From assembly GCF_000262465.1 (NCBI RefSeq), contig NZ_CM001489.1, forward strand, positions 2,476,597 through 2,540,596: a stretch of DNA of 64,000 nucleotides, read 5' to 3'. The position numbers and the translations under genes were made by a program. Positions 41,841-52,100 of this stretch are shown here, piece by piece. Each line of letters begins with the position of its first letter. Positions within the stretch are counted from its first letter, which is position 1. The notes under the pieces were generated by a model. It saw nothing but the letters and a program-made list of their open reading frames with translations. It did no database searches and was not told where the DNA came from. This stretch comes from Frankia sp. QA3 (lineage in GTDB: Bacteria; Actinomycetota; Actinomycetes; Frankiales; Frankiaceae).

Positions 41841-42318
41841 CAAGCAGCTTTTCCGGAACCCTGCCGCGCGCCCGCCATGACAAAGCTGTCAAATGTGGGC
41901 GGATTGCCAATCGGTGCCGGAACTGGGACGGCGACGGCAAACTCTGGCCGCCCGTCCCGACGGCTGCCTCGCAGCAACATCACGGACGCAGCCATAAATG
42001 GATGACATAGTTGACAGTGGTCGAAGACCCCGATTAGTATTCGTATCGTCGCTTCAGAGAAATGTTGAACCTGCAGCGTCAAGGTGCACCGAGAAGGCGC
42101 CGAAAATCGGCGATAGAAGTATTACGTTGCCACCAGCACAGCGGAGCCGTCTTGTTCGTCAATCCAGCGGAACGTCCCCGATCGGCCGCACGGTCGAGAC
42201 GCGCCGACGCCTGCCGCCCCGACGCGGGAAGCGTCCTCGTGTCGGCCTGAAAAACCTACCGCACCCTTCGGGGCGCCGGGTGTGAAGAAAAACACCGGTT
42301 CAAGTGAAAAGGAAGTCG
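41841..42318. other. Upstream region of the biosynthetic cluster
   Basis: About 480 bases between the broken SCO6745 gene and the radical SAM gene. No convincing gene is seen. G/C content drops around 42000-42130, where a strong promoter-like pair lies (42011-42040). The message would have a leader of about 270 bases, long enough for control elements, but I recognise no riboswitch. Confidence 0.5.
42011..42040 (+). promoter_or_regulatory. Strong sigma70-like promoter of the biosynthetic cluster
   Basis: TTGACA (42011-42016) is followed after 18 bases by TAGTAT (42035-42040). The -35 is perfect and the -10 differs from TATAAT at two positions, an unusually good match in such G/C-rich DNA. It points at the radical SAM gene and is the only clear promoter before five closely packed genes. 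Confidence 0.6.
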
Positions 42319-43368
42319 ATGTCCCTACCGCTCGACGAATTCCTCGGTGGACTTTACCGCACCTTCGGCCCTCCGAAGACCATGGGCGAATCGGCGCCCG
42401 CCTCCGACCGCCCCCACTTCTTCCTGCATCGCAATTTCCTCGGCGAACAGGACCTCGCGATCCTGTTCAACACCAAACGCTGCCGCTACCAGTGCAAGTT
42501 CTGCGCCCTGCCGTTCAAGTCGTCGCGTGAGTGGATTCCGGAGGTTGGGGTTCTCGCCCAGTTCCGGCACGTGCTGGAGGAGAACAGGCATGCTATAGGC
42601 GTCCTGGAGCGCATCAGCATCGCCAACGAGGGTTCCGTCTTCGACGAGACCACCTTCCCCGCGGAAGCACTGACCCAGATCACCGCCGCCATCCGCAGGC
42701 TCCCCCGCGTACGCAAGATCGTGCTGGAGACCCGCCTGGAGTTCCTGCGCGTCGAACGACTCCGGGAGATAGCGGCAGGAAGCGGCAAGCAGCTCGACAT
42801 CCTTACGGGCTTTGAAACCCTCGACGAGGACCTGCGCGAGCGAGTCCTCGGCAAACGCGAGCCACTGGCGGGGTTCCTCCGCGGCCTCGACGTGGTGGCC
42901 GCGGCCGGCTGTGAGCTGACCGCGTACGTCCTGTTCAAGCCGGACCCGGTGATGACCGACGAGGAGGCTTGGGCTGAGGCCGAGGCCTCCATCGACTACC
43001 TGCACGAGCACTGCGCTGCGCGTGGTGTTCCACTGACGATCCGCCTCAACCCGATGTACGTCGCCCGCGGCACGCAGTGGGCCAGCCGCGCGGAGAAGGT
43101 CGAGAACTACCAGCCGCCGCGGCTGTCCGACATCATCGCCCTCGCCGAGCAAAAGCGCGGTCAGGGCATCGCCGTCTATCTCGGCCTGACCTCGGAAGGC
43201 CTGTCGGACGAGGACAGGACGTACCGGGCCAGGGAGGACTTCACCCGTCGGCTCCTCAAGCAGGGCATCGTGATGAACGGCGACGGCTTCGTCAGCTCCC
43301 GCCACCACCTGCTGCCCCTCGTCAAGGCCGACGCTGCGACGTCCGGGCTCGCGCTGGAGAACAGGTGA
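42319..43368 (+). CDS. Radical SAM enzyme (Elp3/TIGR01210-like)
   Basis: 349 residues from an ATG with AAAAGGA five bases upstream; a GTG at 42304 is an alternative. The cluster-binding motif CRYQCKFC (Cys 55, 59, 62) is preceded by ILFNTKR and followed by ALPFKSSREW. The SAM-binding barrel shows ISIANEGSVFDETTFP, a conserved ETRLEFLRVERLREI and ILTGFETLDEDLRERVLGK, which resemble the Elp3-like/TIGR01210 group rather than SPASM peptide-modifying enzymes. No C-terminal SPASM or extra Cys-rich region is seen. Radical SAM enzymes start difficult C-H chemistry with a 5'-deoxyadenosyl radical. As first gene of the NRPS cluster it most likely makes or alters an unusual building block; the reaction is unknown. 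Confidence 0.85.
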   Translation: MSLPLDEFLGGLYRTFGPPKTMGESAPASDRPHFFLHRNFLGEQDLAILFNTKRCRYQCKFCALPFKSSREWIPEVGVLAQFRHVLEENRHAIGVLERISIANEGSVFDETTFPAEALTQITAAIRRLPRVRKIVLETRLEFLRVERLREIAAGSGKQLDILTGFETLDEDLRERVLGKREPLAGFLRGLDVVAAAGCELTAYVLFKPDPVMTDEEAWAEAEASIDYLHEHCAARGVPLTIRLNPMYVARGTQWASRAEKVENYQPPRLSDIIALAEQKRGQGIAVYLGLTSEGLSDEDRTYRAREDFTRRLLKQGIVMNGDGFVSSRHHLLPLVKADAATSGLALENR

Positions 43369-43478
43369 CTGCCCCGGGACCGGTCGTGGACTGCACGGTC
43401 CTGCACACCGGTCCCAGCGGCCCTGCGCTCGTGGAGGCGGTCACGGACGTCAGCGCCGACACCGGCTTCACCCGATGA
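43365..43478 (+). CDS. Possible 37-residue protein coupled to the radical SAM gene
   Basis: A GTG overlaps the radical SAM stop codon (GTGA) and opens 37 codons, with TAPGPVVDCTVLHTGPSGPA in the first half and SADTGFTR at the end. Its own stop overlaps a further ATG (ATGA) that opens only nine codons, ending at 43504. The chained overlaps are typical of actinomycete operons, but the protein has no recognised family. It may be a real small protein, or a remnant of a longer gene lost before the deaminase. Confidence 0.35.
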   Translation: MTAPGPVVDCTVLHTGPSGPALVEAVTDVSADTGFTR

Positions 43479-43584
43479 ACGACGACGGCGCCCAGGGCGA
43501 ATAGGGCAACGGTGCGGCGGCTCCATCGTGAACGCCTCGCGCGCTCCCCGCGCGCTCGCCCGGACGAACGGTTAGGGGAATCCG

Positions 43585-44190
43585 TTGGAAGAAACCTGGA
43601 AGCGCGGCCGTGTGCTCCTGGACGAACTGCGGCCAACGGGCAGCCAGGTGGGCGCCCTGGCCGAGCGGCTCACCGACACCGAGGGCCTGTCCGGTCCCGA
43701 AGACCCGTACGCCTGGCTGTCGTGTGTCCTGGGGCTGTTGTCGGTGAACGAGGGCAACTACGGCGTCGGTGCCGTCGTCGTCCGTGGAGGCGGCATCGTC
43801 GCCGAGGGCCGTAACCGGCTGCTGTGGCCACGCAGGAACACCTCGGCACACGCAGAGGCGGAGGCCCTCGACGTGTTCGAGGCTCGGTTTCCCGAGCTGG
43901 ACTCGGGGCGCGGCACCATCATGTACACCTCGCTGGAGTGCTGCCCGATGTGCACAGTCAGACTCCTCAACTCCGGTGTCCGCACCGTGCGTTACCTTGC
44001 GCCTGACCCGGACGGTGGCATGTGCTCCCGCCTGGACGGGCTGCCACCGTACTGGCGGCGGCTCGCAGCAGGCCGCACCCCCGCGCAGACCTTCGAGCCA
44101 TCCGCCTGTGCACCCGCTCTCTCCCGCATCGCGGCGGACGTCTTCGCCGCGACCGAGACGCAGCTGAACGAGCGGATCGTCCGCTCCTGA
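43585..44190 (+). CDS. CDA-fold deaminase (zinc-dependent)
   Basis: 201 residues from a TTG preceded by AGGGG. The cytidine/guanine-deaminase fold has the zinc and catalytic motif HAEAEAL and the second zinc motif ECCPMCTVRLLNSGV. The usual Pro before the first Cys of PCxxC is replaced by Cys; the zinc ligands His, Cys, Cys and the catalytic Glu are all present. GVGAVVVRGGGIVAEGRNR is the typical substrate-side strand. Relatives deaminate cytosine, guanine or pterin-like rings or free nucleotides; some work in antibiotic pathways. Between a radical SAM enzyme and a carbamoyltransferase, a role in building an unusual amino acid or heterocycle is likely. Substrate not predictable. Confidence 0.8.
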   Translation: MEETWKRGRVLLDELRPTGSQVGALAERLTDTEGLSGPEDPYAWLSCVLGLLSVNEGNYGVGAVVVRGGGIVAEGRNRLLWPRRNTSAHAEAEALDVFEARFPELDSGRGTIMYTSLECCPMCTVRLLNSGVRTVRYLAPDPDGGMCSRLDGLPPYWRRLAAGRTPAQTFEPSACAPALSRIAADVFAATETQLNERIVRS

Positions 44191-44324
44191 CGACCCGTGC
44201 CGGGGTGCACCGTCTGACGGCGGGCGTGCACCTGTCGGCCGGCGGCACGCCCGTACGGCTCGACCCCGTCGAACCGCGCGACCGCGGCCCCGTTCCCACG
44301 ACACCCGAAGGAGCTGAACGCAAC

Positions 44325-45893
44325 GTGCTGATCCTGTCGTTCAAGGAAGGCCATGACGGCGCGATCGCCGCGATCGAGGACGGGAAGCTGCTGTTCTCGC
44401 TGGAGGCCGAGAAGGACTCCTTCCCGCGCTATGACCGGCTCACCGCCGACCTGCTCGTCCGTGCGGGCGACCGCCTCGGCCGCCACCCCGACGTCGTGGC
44501 CGTCGGCGGCTGGGTCAAGGGCTGGCACTCGGTCGAACCCCCCACCCGCACCGGCTACTTCGGCGTCGGCCCCGGCTCGGTGTCCGACGAGGCCGGCACC
44601 TTCTTCGGGCGCCAGACGCGAATCTTCTCCTCCACCCACGAGCGCTCCCACATCATGACCGCCTACGGACTCGGCCCCGTACCCGAGGGCCAGCCCTGCT
44701 ACTGCCTGGTGTGGGAGGGCAACATCGGCTCGTTCTACCGTATCGACGAGTCCGGTCAGGTCACTCACCTCGAGCACGTCCTGACGGACCCGGGCAACAA
44801 GTACGCGTACCTTTTCGCGCTGGCCGACCCCAGATTCCCCGATCTGCCCGGTCACTTCCGCTTCCAGGACGCCGGCAAGCAGATGGCGCTGACGGGTTTC
44901 GCCGAGCGCGGCGCCCTGCTGGCGGAGGAGAAGGAACTCATCGAGTACCTCCTCGACCAGGAAGGCATCCTGCTCGACCTCCCCAAGAACAAGGTGTCCT
45001 GGTCGCCTTACCACAACATCGGCGTCCAGACGCAGGAGTACAAGAACCTGGCGGCGAAGTTTTCCGACGCCATCTTCGCCCGCTTCTACGACTACGCAGC
45101 CGAGCACCTCACCGAGGGGCTGCCGCTGCTCATCTCCGGCGGCTGTGGCCTGAACTGCGAGTGGAACCGGCGCTGGGCGGACTGCGAGCTCTTCCCCTAC
45201 GTCTTCGTGCCGCCGTGCCCCAACGACAGCGGCTCCGCCCTCGGTACGGCCATCGACGCCCAGCTCCACTACACCGGGTCGGCCCGCGTCACGTGGGACG
45301 TGTACGCGGGGGAGGAATTCGTCGAAGACGCCGCCTTCGACCCGTCCCGCTACGACGTCCGCCCCCTCAACCACGCCGAGGTCGCCCGGTACCTGGAACA
45401 GGGCAACCTCATCGGCTGGGTTCAGGGCCGCTACGAGATGGGGCCGCGCGCCCTGGGCAACAGGTCCATCCTCGCCGCGCCCTTCAGCAGGCAGACCCAC
45501 ACCCGGCTCAACGCCGTCAAACAGCGCGAGAGCTACCGCCCCATCGCCCCGATCTGCCTGGAGAGCGACGCCCACCGCTGGTTCTCCGGGGCGCTTCCCG
45601 ACCCGCACATGCTCTACTTCAGCGACGTGCGCACCGATGCGCTCCAAGCCGTCACCCACGTCGACGGAAGTGCCCGCGTCCAGACCGTCACACCCGAGCA
45701 GAATCCCGAGATCGCACGTCTGCTCACCGCGTTCCGCGACCTCACCGGCTACAGCGTGCTGGGTAACACCTCCCTCAACTTCGCCGGCCGCGGCTTCATC
45801 AACCGCACCAGCGACCTCGTCGCCTACGGCGAGCAGCACGGCCTCGACGGCTACGTCGTGAAGGACGAGTTCGTCACGCGGAAGAGCGCATGA
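44325..45893 (+). CDS. Carbamoyltransferase (NodU/CmcH/TobZ family)
   Basis: 522 residues from a GTG; GAAGGAG lies 11 bases upstream. The long frame open back to 44022 is rejected because its extra part is Arg-rich and overlaps the deaminase. The N-terminal Kae1-like domain begins ILSFKEGHDGAIAAIEDG and has the metal motif HERSHIMTAYGLG. Then come LLISGGCGLNCEWN, the signature GRYEMGPRALGNRSILAAPF and the C-terminal YrdC-like GYSVLGNTSLNFAGRGFINR. These enzymes make carbamoyl-adenylate from carbamoyl phosphate and ATP and carbamoylate a hydroxyl group of an antibiotic or Nod factor. The stop overlaps the first NRPS start (ATGA). The product should carry an O-carbamoyl group. Confidence 0.92.
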   Translation: MLILSFKEGHDGAIAAIEDGKLLFSLEAEKDSFPRYDRLTADLLVRAGDRLGRHPDVVAVGGWVKGWHSVEPPTRTGYFGVGPGSVSDEAGTFFGRQTRIFSSTHERSHIMTAYGLGPVPEGQPCYCLVWEGNIGSFYRIDESGQVTHLEHVLTDPGNKYAYLFALADPRFPDLPGHFRFQDAGKQMALTGFAERGALLAEEKELIEYLLDQEGILLDLPKNKVSWSPYHNIGVQTQEYKNLAAKFSDAIFARFYDYAAEHLTEGLPLLISGGCGLNCEWNRRWADCELFPYVFVPPCPNDSGSALGTAIDAQLHYTGSARVTWDVYAGEEFVEDAAFDPSRYDVRPLNHAEVARYLEQGNLIGWVQGRYEMGPRALGNRSILAAPFSRQTHTRLNAVKQRESYRPIAPICLESDAHRWFSGALPDPHMLYFSDVRTDALQAVTHVDGSARVQTVTPEQNPEIARLLTAFRDLTGYSVLGNTSLNFAGRGFINRTSDLVAYGEQHGLDGYVVKDEFVTRKSA

Positions 45894-48800
45894 ACGCACC
45901 GACCCGTCATGCACCCACCGCCGATCGCACCCCCGACCCCACGCACCGTACCTGCCTCGCGCTCGCCCGCGGGCAGGCCGAGCGGACGCCCGACGCCGTG
46001 GCCGTGATCTGCGTGCGCCAGGGCCGCACCCACCGCGTCACGCACGCCGACCTGCACGCGCGCGCCGACCGGCTCGCCCGCGCGCTGCTGCGCGCCGGCA
46101 TCCGCCGCGGGGAGCCTGTCGCGGTGCTCACCGCGCGCTCCGAGTGGACGGTCTCCAGCCTGCTCGGTGTGCTGTCGGCCGGGGCCGCCTACTTCCCACT
46201 CACTACCGAATACCCCGCAGAACGCCTTCGGCTCCTGCTCGCCGCCAGCGGCTGTCGCCTCGTCGTCGCCGATGAGGCGGGGCGCCGCGCCGTCCCCGAG
46301 TTCGGCGACGGCGACCTGACCGTCCTCGCGCCCGATCAACCCGGCACCCCAGGACCCGCTCCTGAGGCGGTCCCAGGGCCGGGCGACCTCGCCGCGCTGC
46401 TCTACACCTCCGGTTCCACCGGCCTCCCCAAGGGCGTGCTCATCGAGCACGGCAGCCTCACCAATCTCGTCACCGGCCTGCAGAACATGCTGTACGCGCC
46501 CCTCGGCGGGCGCACCGTCGAGGCCCTGTCGGCGCCCTTCGTCTTCGACGCCGCACTCCAGCAGAGCCTGTCCTGCCTCGTCAACGGCGGCACCCTGCTC
46601 GTCCTCGACGAGCACGACCGGCGCGATCCGCACCGCTTCCTCGAGCTCGTGGCCCGCCACCGCGTCGGTCTCATCAACGTCGTCGCCCCCTTCCTCGCCG
46701 CCCTCGTCGACGTCGGCCTCGGCGACACCCCCACGGCCCTGCGGCACATCGTCACCGGCGGCCAGGCTGTGCCCACCGCCGTGGTGCGCCGGCTCCTCGA
46801 CCGGCCCGCCGGTGGCTCCCTCACCGTGTGGAGCATGTACGGGCCCACCGAGACCACGGTCGACGCCACCTGCCTGCGCGTCGACCGCAGCACCCCCCTC
46901 GACGGCACCACCCTCGGCCTCGGCGCCGCCCTGCAAGGCGTCACCGTCGACGTCAGGGACGAACAGCTGCGCATCCTGCGGCCCGGTGAACCCGGCGAGA
47001 TCTGCATCGGCGGAGCGGGCCTTGCCCGCGGCTACCTCCACCCCGAGCAGGCGGGCAGCACCGGTTTCGTCACCGAGGGCGCGGGCGGCCCGCGCCTGTA
47101 CCGCACCGGCGACCTGGGCCGCCTCACCGACACCGGGGAGCTGGAGTTCCTGGGCCGCGCCGACGACCAGGTGAAGGTGCGCGGTTACCGCGTCGAACCC
47201 GACGAGATCGGCAACGTGCTCGTCTCCTACACAGGCGTCACCGAGGCGGCCGTCGTCGCCGTGCCCGACGGCGCCGGCGACCGCGACCTCGTCGCCTTCT
47301 ACGCGGCCGACGCCCGCGTGGACGACGACGCCCTGCGCCACTACGCCCGCGCCCACCTGCCCCCCTGGATGGTGCCGTCCCGCTTCCTGCGCCGCGCCGA
47401 GCTGCCGCACACCCAGAACGGCAAGGTCGACCGCGCCGCCCTCACCGACGAGGCCACGGCGGCGGCCGGCGGCGCCGAGGCCGTGGCGGCGGCCGGCGGC
47501 GCCGAGGCCGCGCTCGCCGCCCTCGGCGAGCCCGCCGTCACGGGCACCGTCGACGACAAGGAGCTCGCCGCCCTCTTCGGCGTCGTCCTCGGCCGCCCCG
47601 GCCTCGCACCCGACGAGGACTTCCTCACCGCGGGCGGTCACAGCCTCAAGGCCATGCGGCTGGCCAACCGCATCTACGCCCGCTGGGGCATCGCCGTCCC
47701 GCTGCGCACCGTCTACGACCACCCCACCCCCCGCACCCTCGCCCGCGCCCTCGCCCGCGACCTTGGTGCCCTCGGCCCCGACAGCGGCACCGCTCCCGCT
47801 GCACACCTGCCCCGGGCCGAGGACGCCGACGACTACCCCCTGTCGTACGCGCAGCAGCGCATGTGGACCCTCCACCAGCTCGGCGGCTCGCTCGCCTACA
47901 ACGTGCCCGTCGTCATGGACCAGGGCGATCTGGACCGCACGGCACTCGAGGAAGCGCTCGCCGTCGTCGTCGATCGGCACGACAGTCTGCGCACATCCTT
48001 CACCGTGCGCGACGGCGAGCCCCGCCAGATCGTCCACGACCGGATCAGCCTTGCGCGCAGGACCGTCGACGTCTCCGCCGCACCCGCACCTGCCGAGGCC
48101 GCCGAGCAGGTCGTCAGAACGGAGGCGGCCACGCCGTTCGACCTCACCGAGGCGCCGCTCGCCCGCGTCGTCATCGTCCGGCTGTCGGCGGACAGGTGCT
48201 GGCTCGTCCTCACCCTGCACCACATCATCTGCGACGGCTGGTCCATCGTCGTTCTCTCCCGCGATCTCAACGAGGCCTACCGGGCGGCCCGCCGCCGACA
48301 GCCCGCCGTGCTGCCCGAGCTGCCTGCCCGCTACCGCGACTTCGCGGTGTGGGACCGCACCCGCGACGTCGCCGCCCGCGCCCCCGCCTGGCGCGAGCGG
48401 CTCGGCGGCGTCGCCGGCCATCTGCCGCTGCCCGCCGACTCCCGACCCGACGCCGAGGAGGCGTTCCGCGGCGGCACCTGCGCCCGCACCCTCGACCAGG
48501 AGTTGTCCGCCCGGCTGCGTGCGCTCGCCGCCCGCTCCGAGCGCACCCCCGCCGCTGTCTTCCTCGCCCTGCTCGGCTGGCTGCTGCACCGGCTCACGTC
48601 CCTGGAGGACATCTGTGTCGGCATGGGCAGCGCCGCCCGCATCCACCCCGACGTCGAGCACCTCGTCGGCTTCTTCATCAACGTGTTGCCCATCCGGCTC
48701 TTTCCCCGCCCGGACATGGAATTCGACGAGCTGGCCGACCAGGCGTTCACGGCCCTCTCCGCCGCACTCGAACAGCAGGACTGCCCCATCGACGTGGTCG

Positions 48801-49147
48801 TCAGGGACCTCAACCCCCAGCGCACGGCGGGTACCCAGCCCCTGACCAACGTCATGTTCGCCTACCAGAACTTCGCCGACGTCGTCGGACCCGCCCCGGC
48901 TGACCCACCGCCCGGCAGCGGCGCCGGTGGCAAGGCCGACGGGCTCTTCCTCAGCCAGTCGAGGCTGATCGACGTCACCCTCGACACCGCCAAGTTCGAC
49001 CTGACGCTTTACGTCCACGACACCGCCGACGAGTTCCGGGTCGCATTCGAGTACGACGGCCGCCTGTTTCGCCGCAGCACGGTCGAGCGTTACCTGGCCG
49101 CGCTGGAGCGGCTGGCCCGAGCCGTCACAAGGGAGGTCCAGGCGTGA
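45890..49147 (+). CDS. Nonribosomal peptide synthetase, A-T-C
   Basis: 1085 residues. The adenylation domain (about 20-520) has A3 LLYTSGSTGLPKG (~170), A5 MYGPTETTVDATC and A8 ADDQVKVRGYRVEPDEI, with the A10 Lys in HTQNGKVDR. The carrier domain has GGHSLKAM near 580. The condensation domain (~640-1080) has an intact HHIICDGW (~776). Lined up by eye on GrsA, the specificity residues are D-A-Q-N-V-G-M-V-D; this resembles no code I can assign with certainty. It loads the first residue and condenses it with the second NRPS. There is no starter condensation domain, so the first residue keeps a free amine unless modified. An Ala/Gly-rich duplicated linker precedes the carrier. No MbtH-like gene is present. 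Confidence 0.93.
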   Translation: MNAPTRHAPTADRTPDPTHRTCLALARGQAERTPDAVAVICVRQGRTHRVTHADLHARADRLARALLRAGIRRGEPVAVLTARSEWTVSSLLGVLSAGAAYFPLTTEYPAERLRLLLAASGCRLVVADEAGRRAVPEFGDGDLTVLAPDQPGTPGPAPEAVPGPGDLAALLYTSGSTGLPKGVLIEHGSLTNLVTGLQNMLYAPLGGRTVEALSAPFVFDAALQQSLSCLVNGGTLLVLDEHDRRDPHRFLELVARHRVGLINVVAPFLAALVDVGLGDTPTALRHIVTGGQAVPTAVVRRLLDRPAGGSLTVWSMYGPTETTVDATCLRVDRSTPLDGTTLGLGAALQGVTVDVRDEQLRILRPGEPGEICIGGAGLARGYLHPEQAGSTGFVTEGAGGPRLYRTGDLGRLTDTGELEFLGRADDQVKVRGYRVEPDEIGNVLVSYTGVTEAAVVAVPDGAGDRDLVAFYAADARVDDDALRHYARAHLPPWMVPSRFLRRAELPHTQNGKVDRAALTDEATAAAGGAEAVAAAGGAEAALAALGEPAVTGTVDDKELAALFGVVLGRPGLAPDEDFLTAGGHSLKAMRLANRIYARWGIAVPLRTVYDHPTPRTLARALARDLGALGPDSGTAPAAHLPRAEDADDYPLSYAQQRMWTLHQLGGSLAYNVPVVMDQGDLDRTALEEALAVVVDRHDSLRTSFTVRDGEPRQIVHDRISLARRTVDVSAAPAPAEAAEQVVRTEAATPFDLTEAPLARVVIVRLSADRCWLVLTLHHIICDGWSIVVLSRDLNEAYRAARRRQPAVLPELPARYRDFAVWDRTRDVAARAPAWRERLGGVAGHLPLPADSRPDAEEAFRGGTCARTLDQELSARLRALAARSERTPAAVFLALLGWLLHRLTSLEDICVGMGSAARIHPDVEHLVGFFINVLPIRLFPRPDMEFDELADQAFTALSAALEQQDCPIDVVVRDLNPQRTAGTQPLTNVMFAYQNFADVVGPAPADPPPGSGAGGKADGLFLSQSRLIDVTLDTAKFDLTLYVHDTADEFRVAFEYDGRLFRRSTVERYLAALERLARAVTREVQA

Positions 49148-52100
49148 AACTGTCCGACGTGGCTCTGTGGGAGAGCGACGACGAGGCCGCCGGCGCCGAG
49201 CACGACACGAACGACACCGTCCGTCCCTTCCCGCACGACCGTACGGTCGGCGACCTGTTCACCGAGCAGGCCACCGCCACCCCCGACGCCGTGGCCGTCG
49301 TCGACGGCTCCGCCCGCCGCACCTACGCCGAACTCGCCGCCGACGCCGACCGGCTCGCCGGCTTCCTCGTCGATCAGGGCGTCGGCCCCGGTGTCCACGT
49401 CGGGGTCCTGCTGCGACGCTCCTACCCGCTCGTCGTCGCGCTCCTCGCCGTGCTCAAGGCGGGCGGCGCCTACGTGCCGCTCAATCCCGAACTGCCCGAC
49501 GCCCGGCTGTACGCCCTCGTCGGCGACACGGCACCCCGCGTCCTGATCTCCGAACGCTCCCTCATCACGACCTTCAACGACCTCTTCTGGAACAGCCCCG
49601 CGACCAGCGGCGCCATCTGCGTCGACTCCTTCGGCGTCCTCGGCGAACTGGAGCCTGCCGGTGCCAGGATGAGCCTGGAGCTGTGGAACTATGTCGCCGA
49701 CCACGCCGACGACCCCGTCGCTGCCAACGGCTGGCGCAGCCCCTACACCGGCGCCCGCCTCAGCGACGCCACCCTCGACCGGTACGTGCGCGCCACCGCG
49801 AACAAGATCGCCGCCTACCTCTCCCCGGACGCCACCATGCTGGAGATCGGCTGCGGCACCGGCATCACCCTCACCGGCCTCGCCCCCCTCGTGGGCAGGT
49901 ATGTCGGCATCGACCCATCGGCCGGCGTGCTCCGCTGGGCCCGACGCGCCCGCGAGGCCAACGCCCTCGACAACGTCTCCCTGTACGAACTCGCCGCCCT
50001 CGACCTCGACGAACTGCCCGTCGAATCCGCCGGCCCCTTCGACATCGTCGTCTTCAACAGCGTCGTGCAGAGCTTCGGCGGCCTGAACTACCTGCGCACC
50101 GTGCTGGGCGAGGCCATCGCCAGAGTCGGTGACCGCGGCGCCGTCTACCTGGGACACGTGTGGGACGCCGCGCGCCGCGAGGAATTCCTCGCCACCGTGG
50201 CCGCCCGGCACAGGCCCGAACACGGCGGACGCCCCCTGTCCGCCGCCGACGCTCTGTTCATCCCGGCCGCCTTCTTCGAGGACCTTCCCCACCACTTCCC
50301 CGAACTCGTCCGGGTCGAGATCACCCCGATGGCCTTCCACAACGCCGAACTCACCACCTTCGCCTACGACGTTCTCCTCCACGTCGACAGGACGGCATCC
50401 CGCACCGCCACCGCTTCCGCCGCCTCCGCTACCACCGCCACCGCCACCGCCACCGCCGACAAACGCCAGTACGACCGGCGCGCCCTCGACGTCCGTCCGG
50501 CCACCCCGGTGGACGACCGGCACAGCCCCGACGCCGCCGCGTACGTCATCCAGACCTCCGGCTCCACCGGCGTCCCCAAGAGCGTCGAGGTCGGCATGCG
50601 GTCCCTCGTCAACCTGCTGTGGTGGTACACGGACGCCTGCGCCATCGGCCCGGGCACGCGGGTGCTGCAGGTCATCACCTGCGGCTTCGACGCCTCCATC
50701 AAGAACTATCTGGCACCCCTGATCTCCGGCGCCGCCGTCGTCCTCGCCCCCGACACCGCCTACGACCCCCGCGCCCTGCTGGACCTCGTCGCCCGCGAGC
50801 AGGTCACCGTCCTCAACCCCGGTGTCCCCGCCGCGGTCTACCCGCTGGTCGACCTGGCCGCCGCCGACGGCTTCCGCCCCCTGCGCTCGCTGCGCCACCT
50901 CGCACTCGGCGGCGAGACCCCCGACCTCACCCGGTTGCGCCCCTGGCTCGAAGCGGGGGAATGCCGGGCCATCCTGCTCAACATCTACGGGCCCACGGAG
51001 GCCACCGACATCAGCTGCGCCGCCCGGATCGACCCGGCACGGGCCGTGGCCGACTCCTCGCCGGTCCCCATCGGCCGGCCCATCCCCAACGTGCGCGCCT
51101 ACGTCCTCGACAGCCGTCTGATCGAACAGCCGCCCGGCGTCGTCGGCGAACTATGCCTGGCCGGCGTCGGACTGGCCAAGGGCTACGTCGGCGACCCCGC
51201 CCTGACCGCCGAGAAGTTCACCACCGCATCACCGTCCCTTCCCGGTGAGCGCCTCTACCGCACCGGCGACCTCGCCCGCCGCCTCCCCACGGGCGACCTC
51301 GTCGTCGTCGGCCGGGCGGATGCCCAGGTCAAGCTCCTCGGCCACCGGATCGAACTCGGCGAGGTCGAGCAGTGCCTGCGCGCGCTGCCCGGCGTGCGTG
51401 AGGCCGCCGCCGTCCTGCGCCCCGCGCCCGGCACCGATGAACTCCGCCTGTGCGGCTACGTCATCCCCGAACCCGGCGAGGAGCCCGACGCCCTCAGCCT
51501 GCGCGCCGCCCTCGGCCGGGGTCTGCCCGCCGCGGCCGTGCCCTCCGACGTCGTCGTCGTGGACAGCTGGCCCCGCACCCCCAACGGCAAGATCGACCGT
51601 AACGCCCTGCCCGCTCCCGAGCAGGCCCGCCGGGCGGCCGCACGTCCACCCCGGACCGCCACGGAGCGGGTGCTGCTCCCGTTGTGGCGCGAGGTGCTCG
51701 CCGACGACGCCGTCTCCCTCGACGAGAACTTCTTCGTCGCCGGCGGCCACAGCCTCGGTGCCGCGCTGCTGGCCATCCGCATCCGCGAAGTCCTTCGCCG
51801 CGACGTGTCCATCATCGACGTCTACCACGCCCAGACCGCCGCAGCCCTGGCTCGACTCATCGACCAGCGGCCCGCGGCCGACAGCCCGCTCAAGCTGCTG
51901 GCCGACGGCGACGGCGCCACCGTCTACTGCTTCCCGCCCATCGCCGGCTACGCGTGGACGATGGCCGGCTTCGCCCAGCACCTCGGCCTGCGCGTCTACG
52001 GCTTCGACTTCCCCGACGCCGCCGACGCCGCCGACGCCGACACCGCCGACCCCGCAGCCACCGCCGCCGGCCTCATCGCCGCGACCCGAACGAGCGGCCC

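Noticed and set aside
43365-43504. The cluster as a radical SAM RiPP system
   Set aside because: The radical SAM protein lacks SPASM and RRE-like regions, and the cluster has a complete NRPS. The small ORFs are kept only as weak candidates.
45851-49018. 1055-codon open frame on the minus strand
   Set aside because: It is the mirror of the first NRPS. The sequence is Gly/Val/Asp/Glu-rich with no domain, while the plus strand has complete A, T and C motifs.
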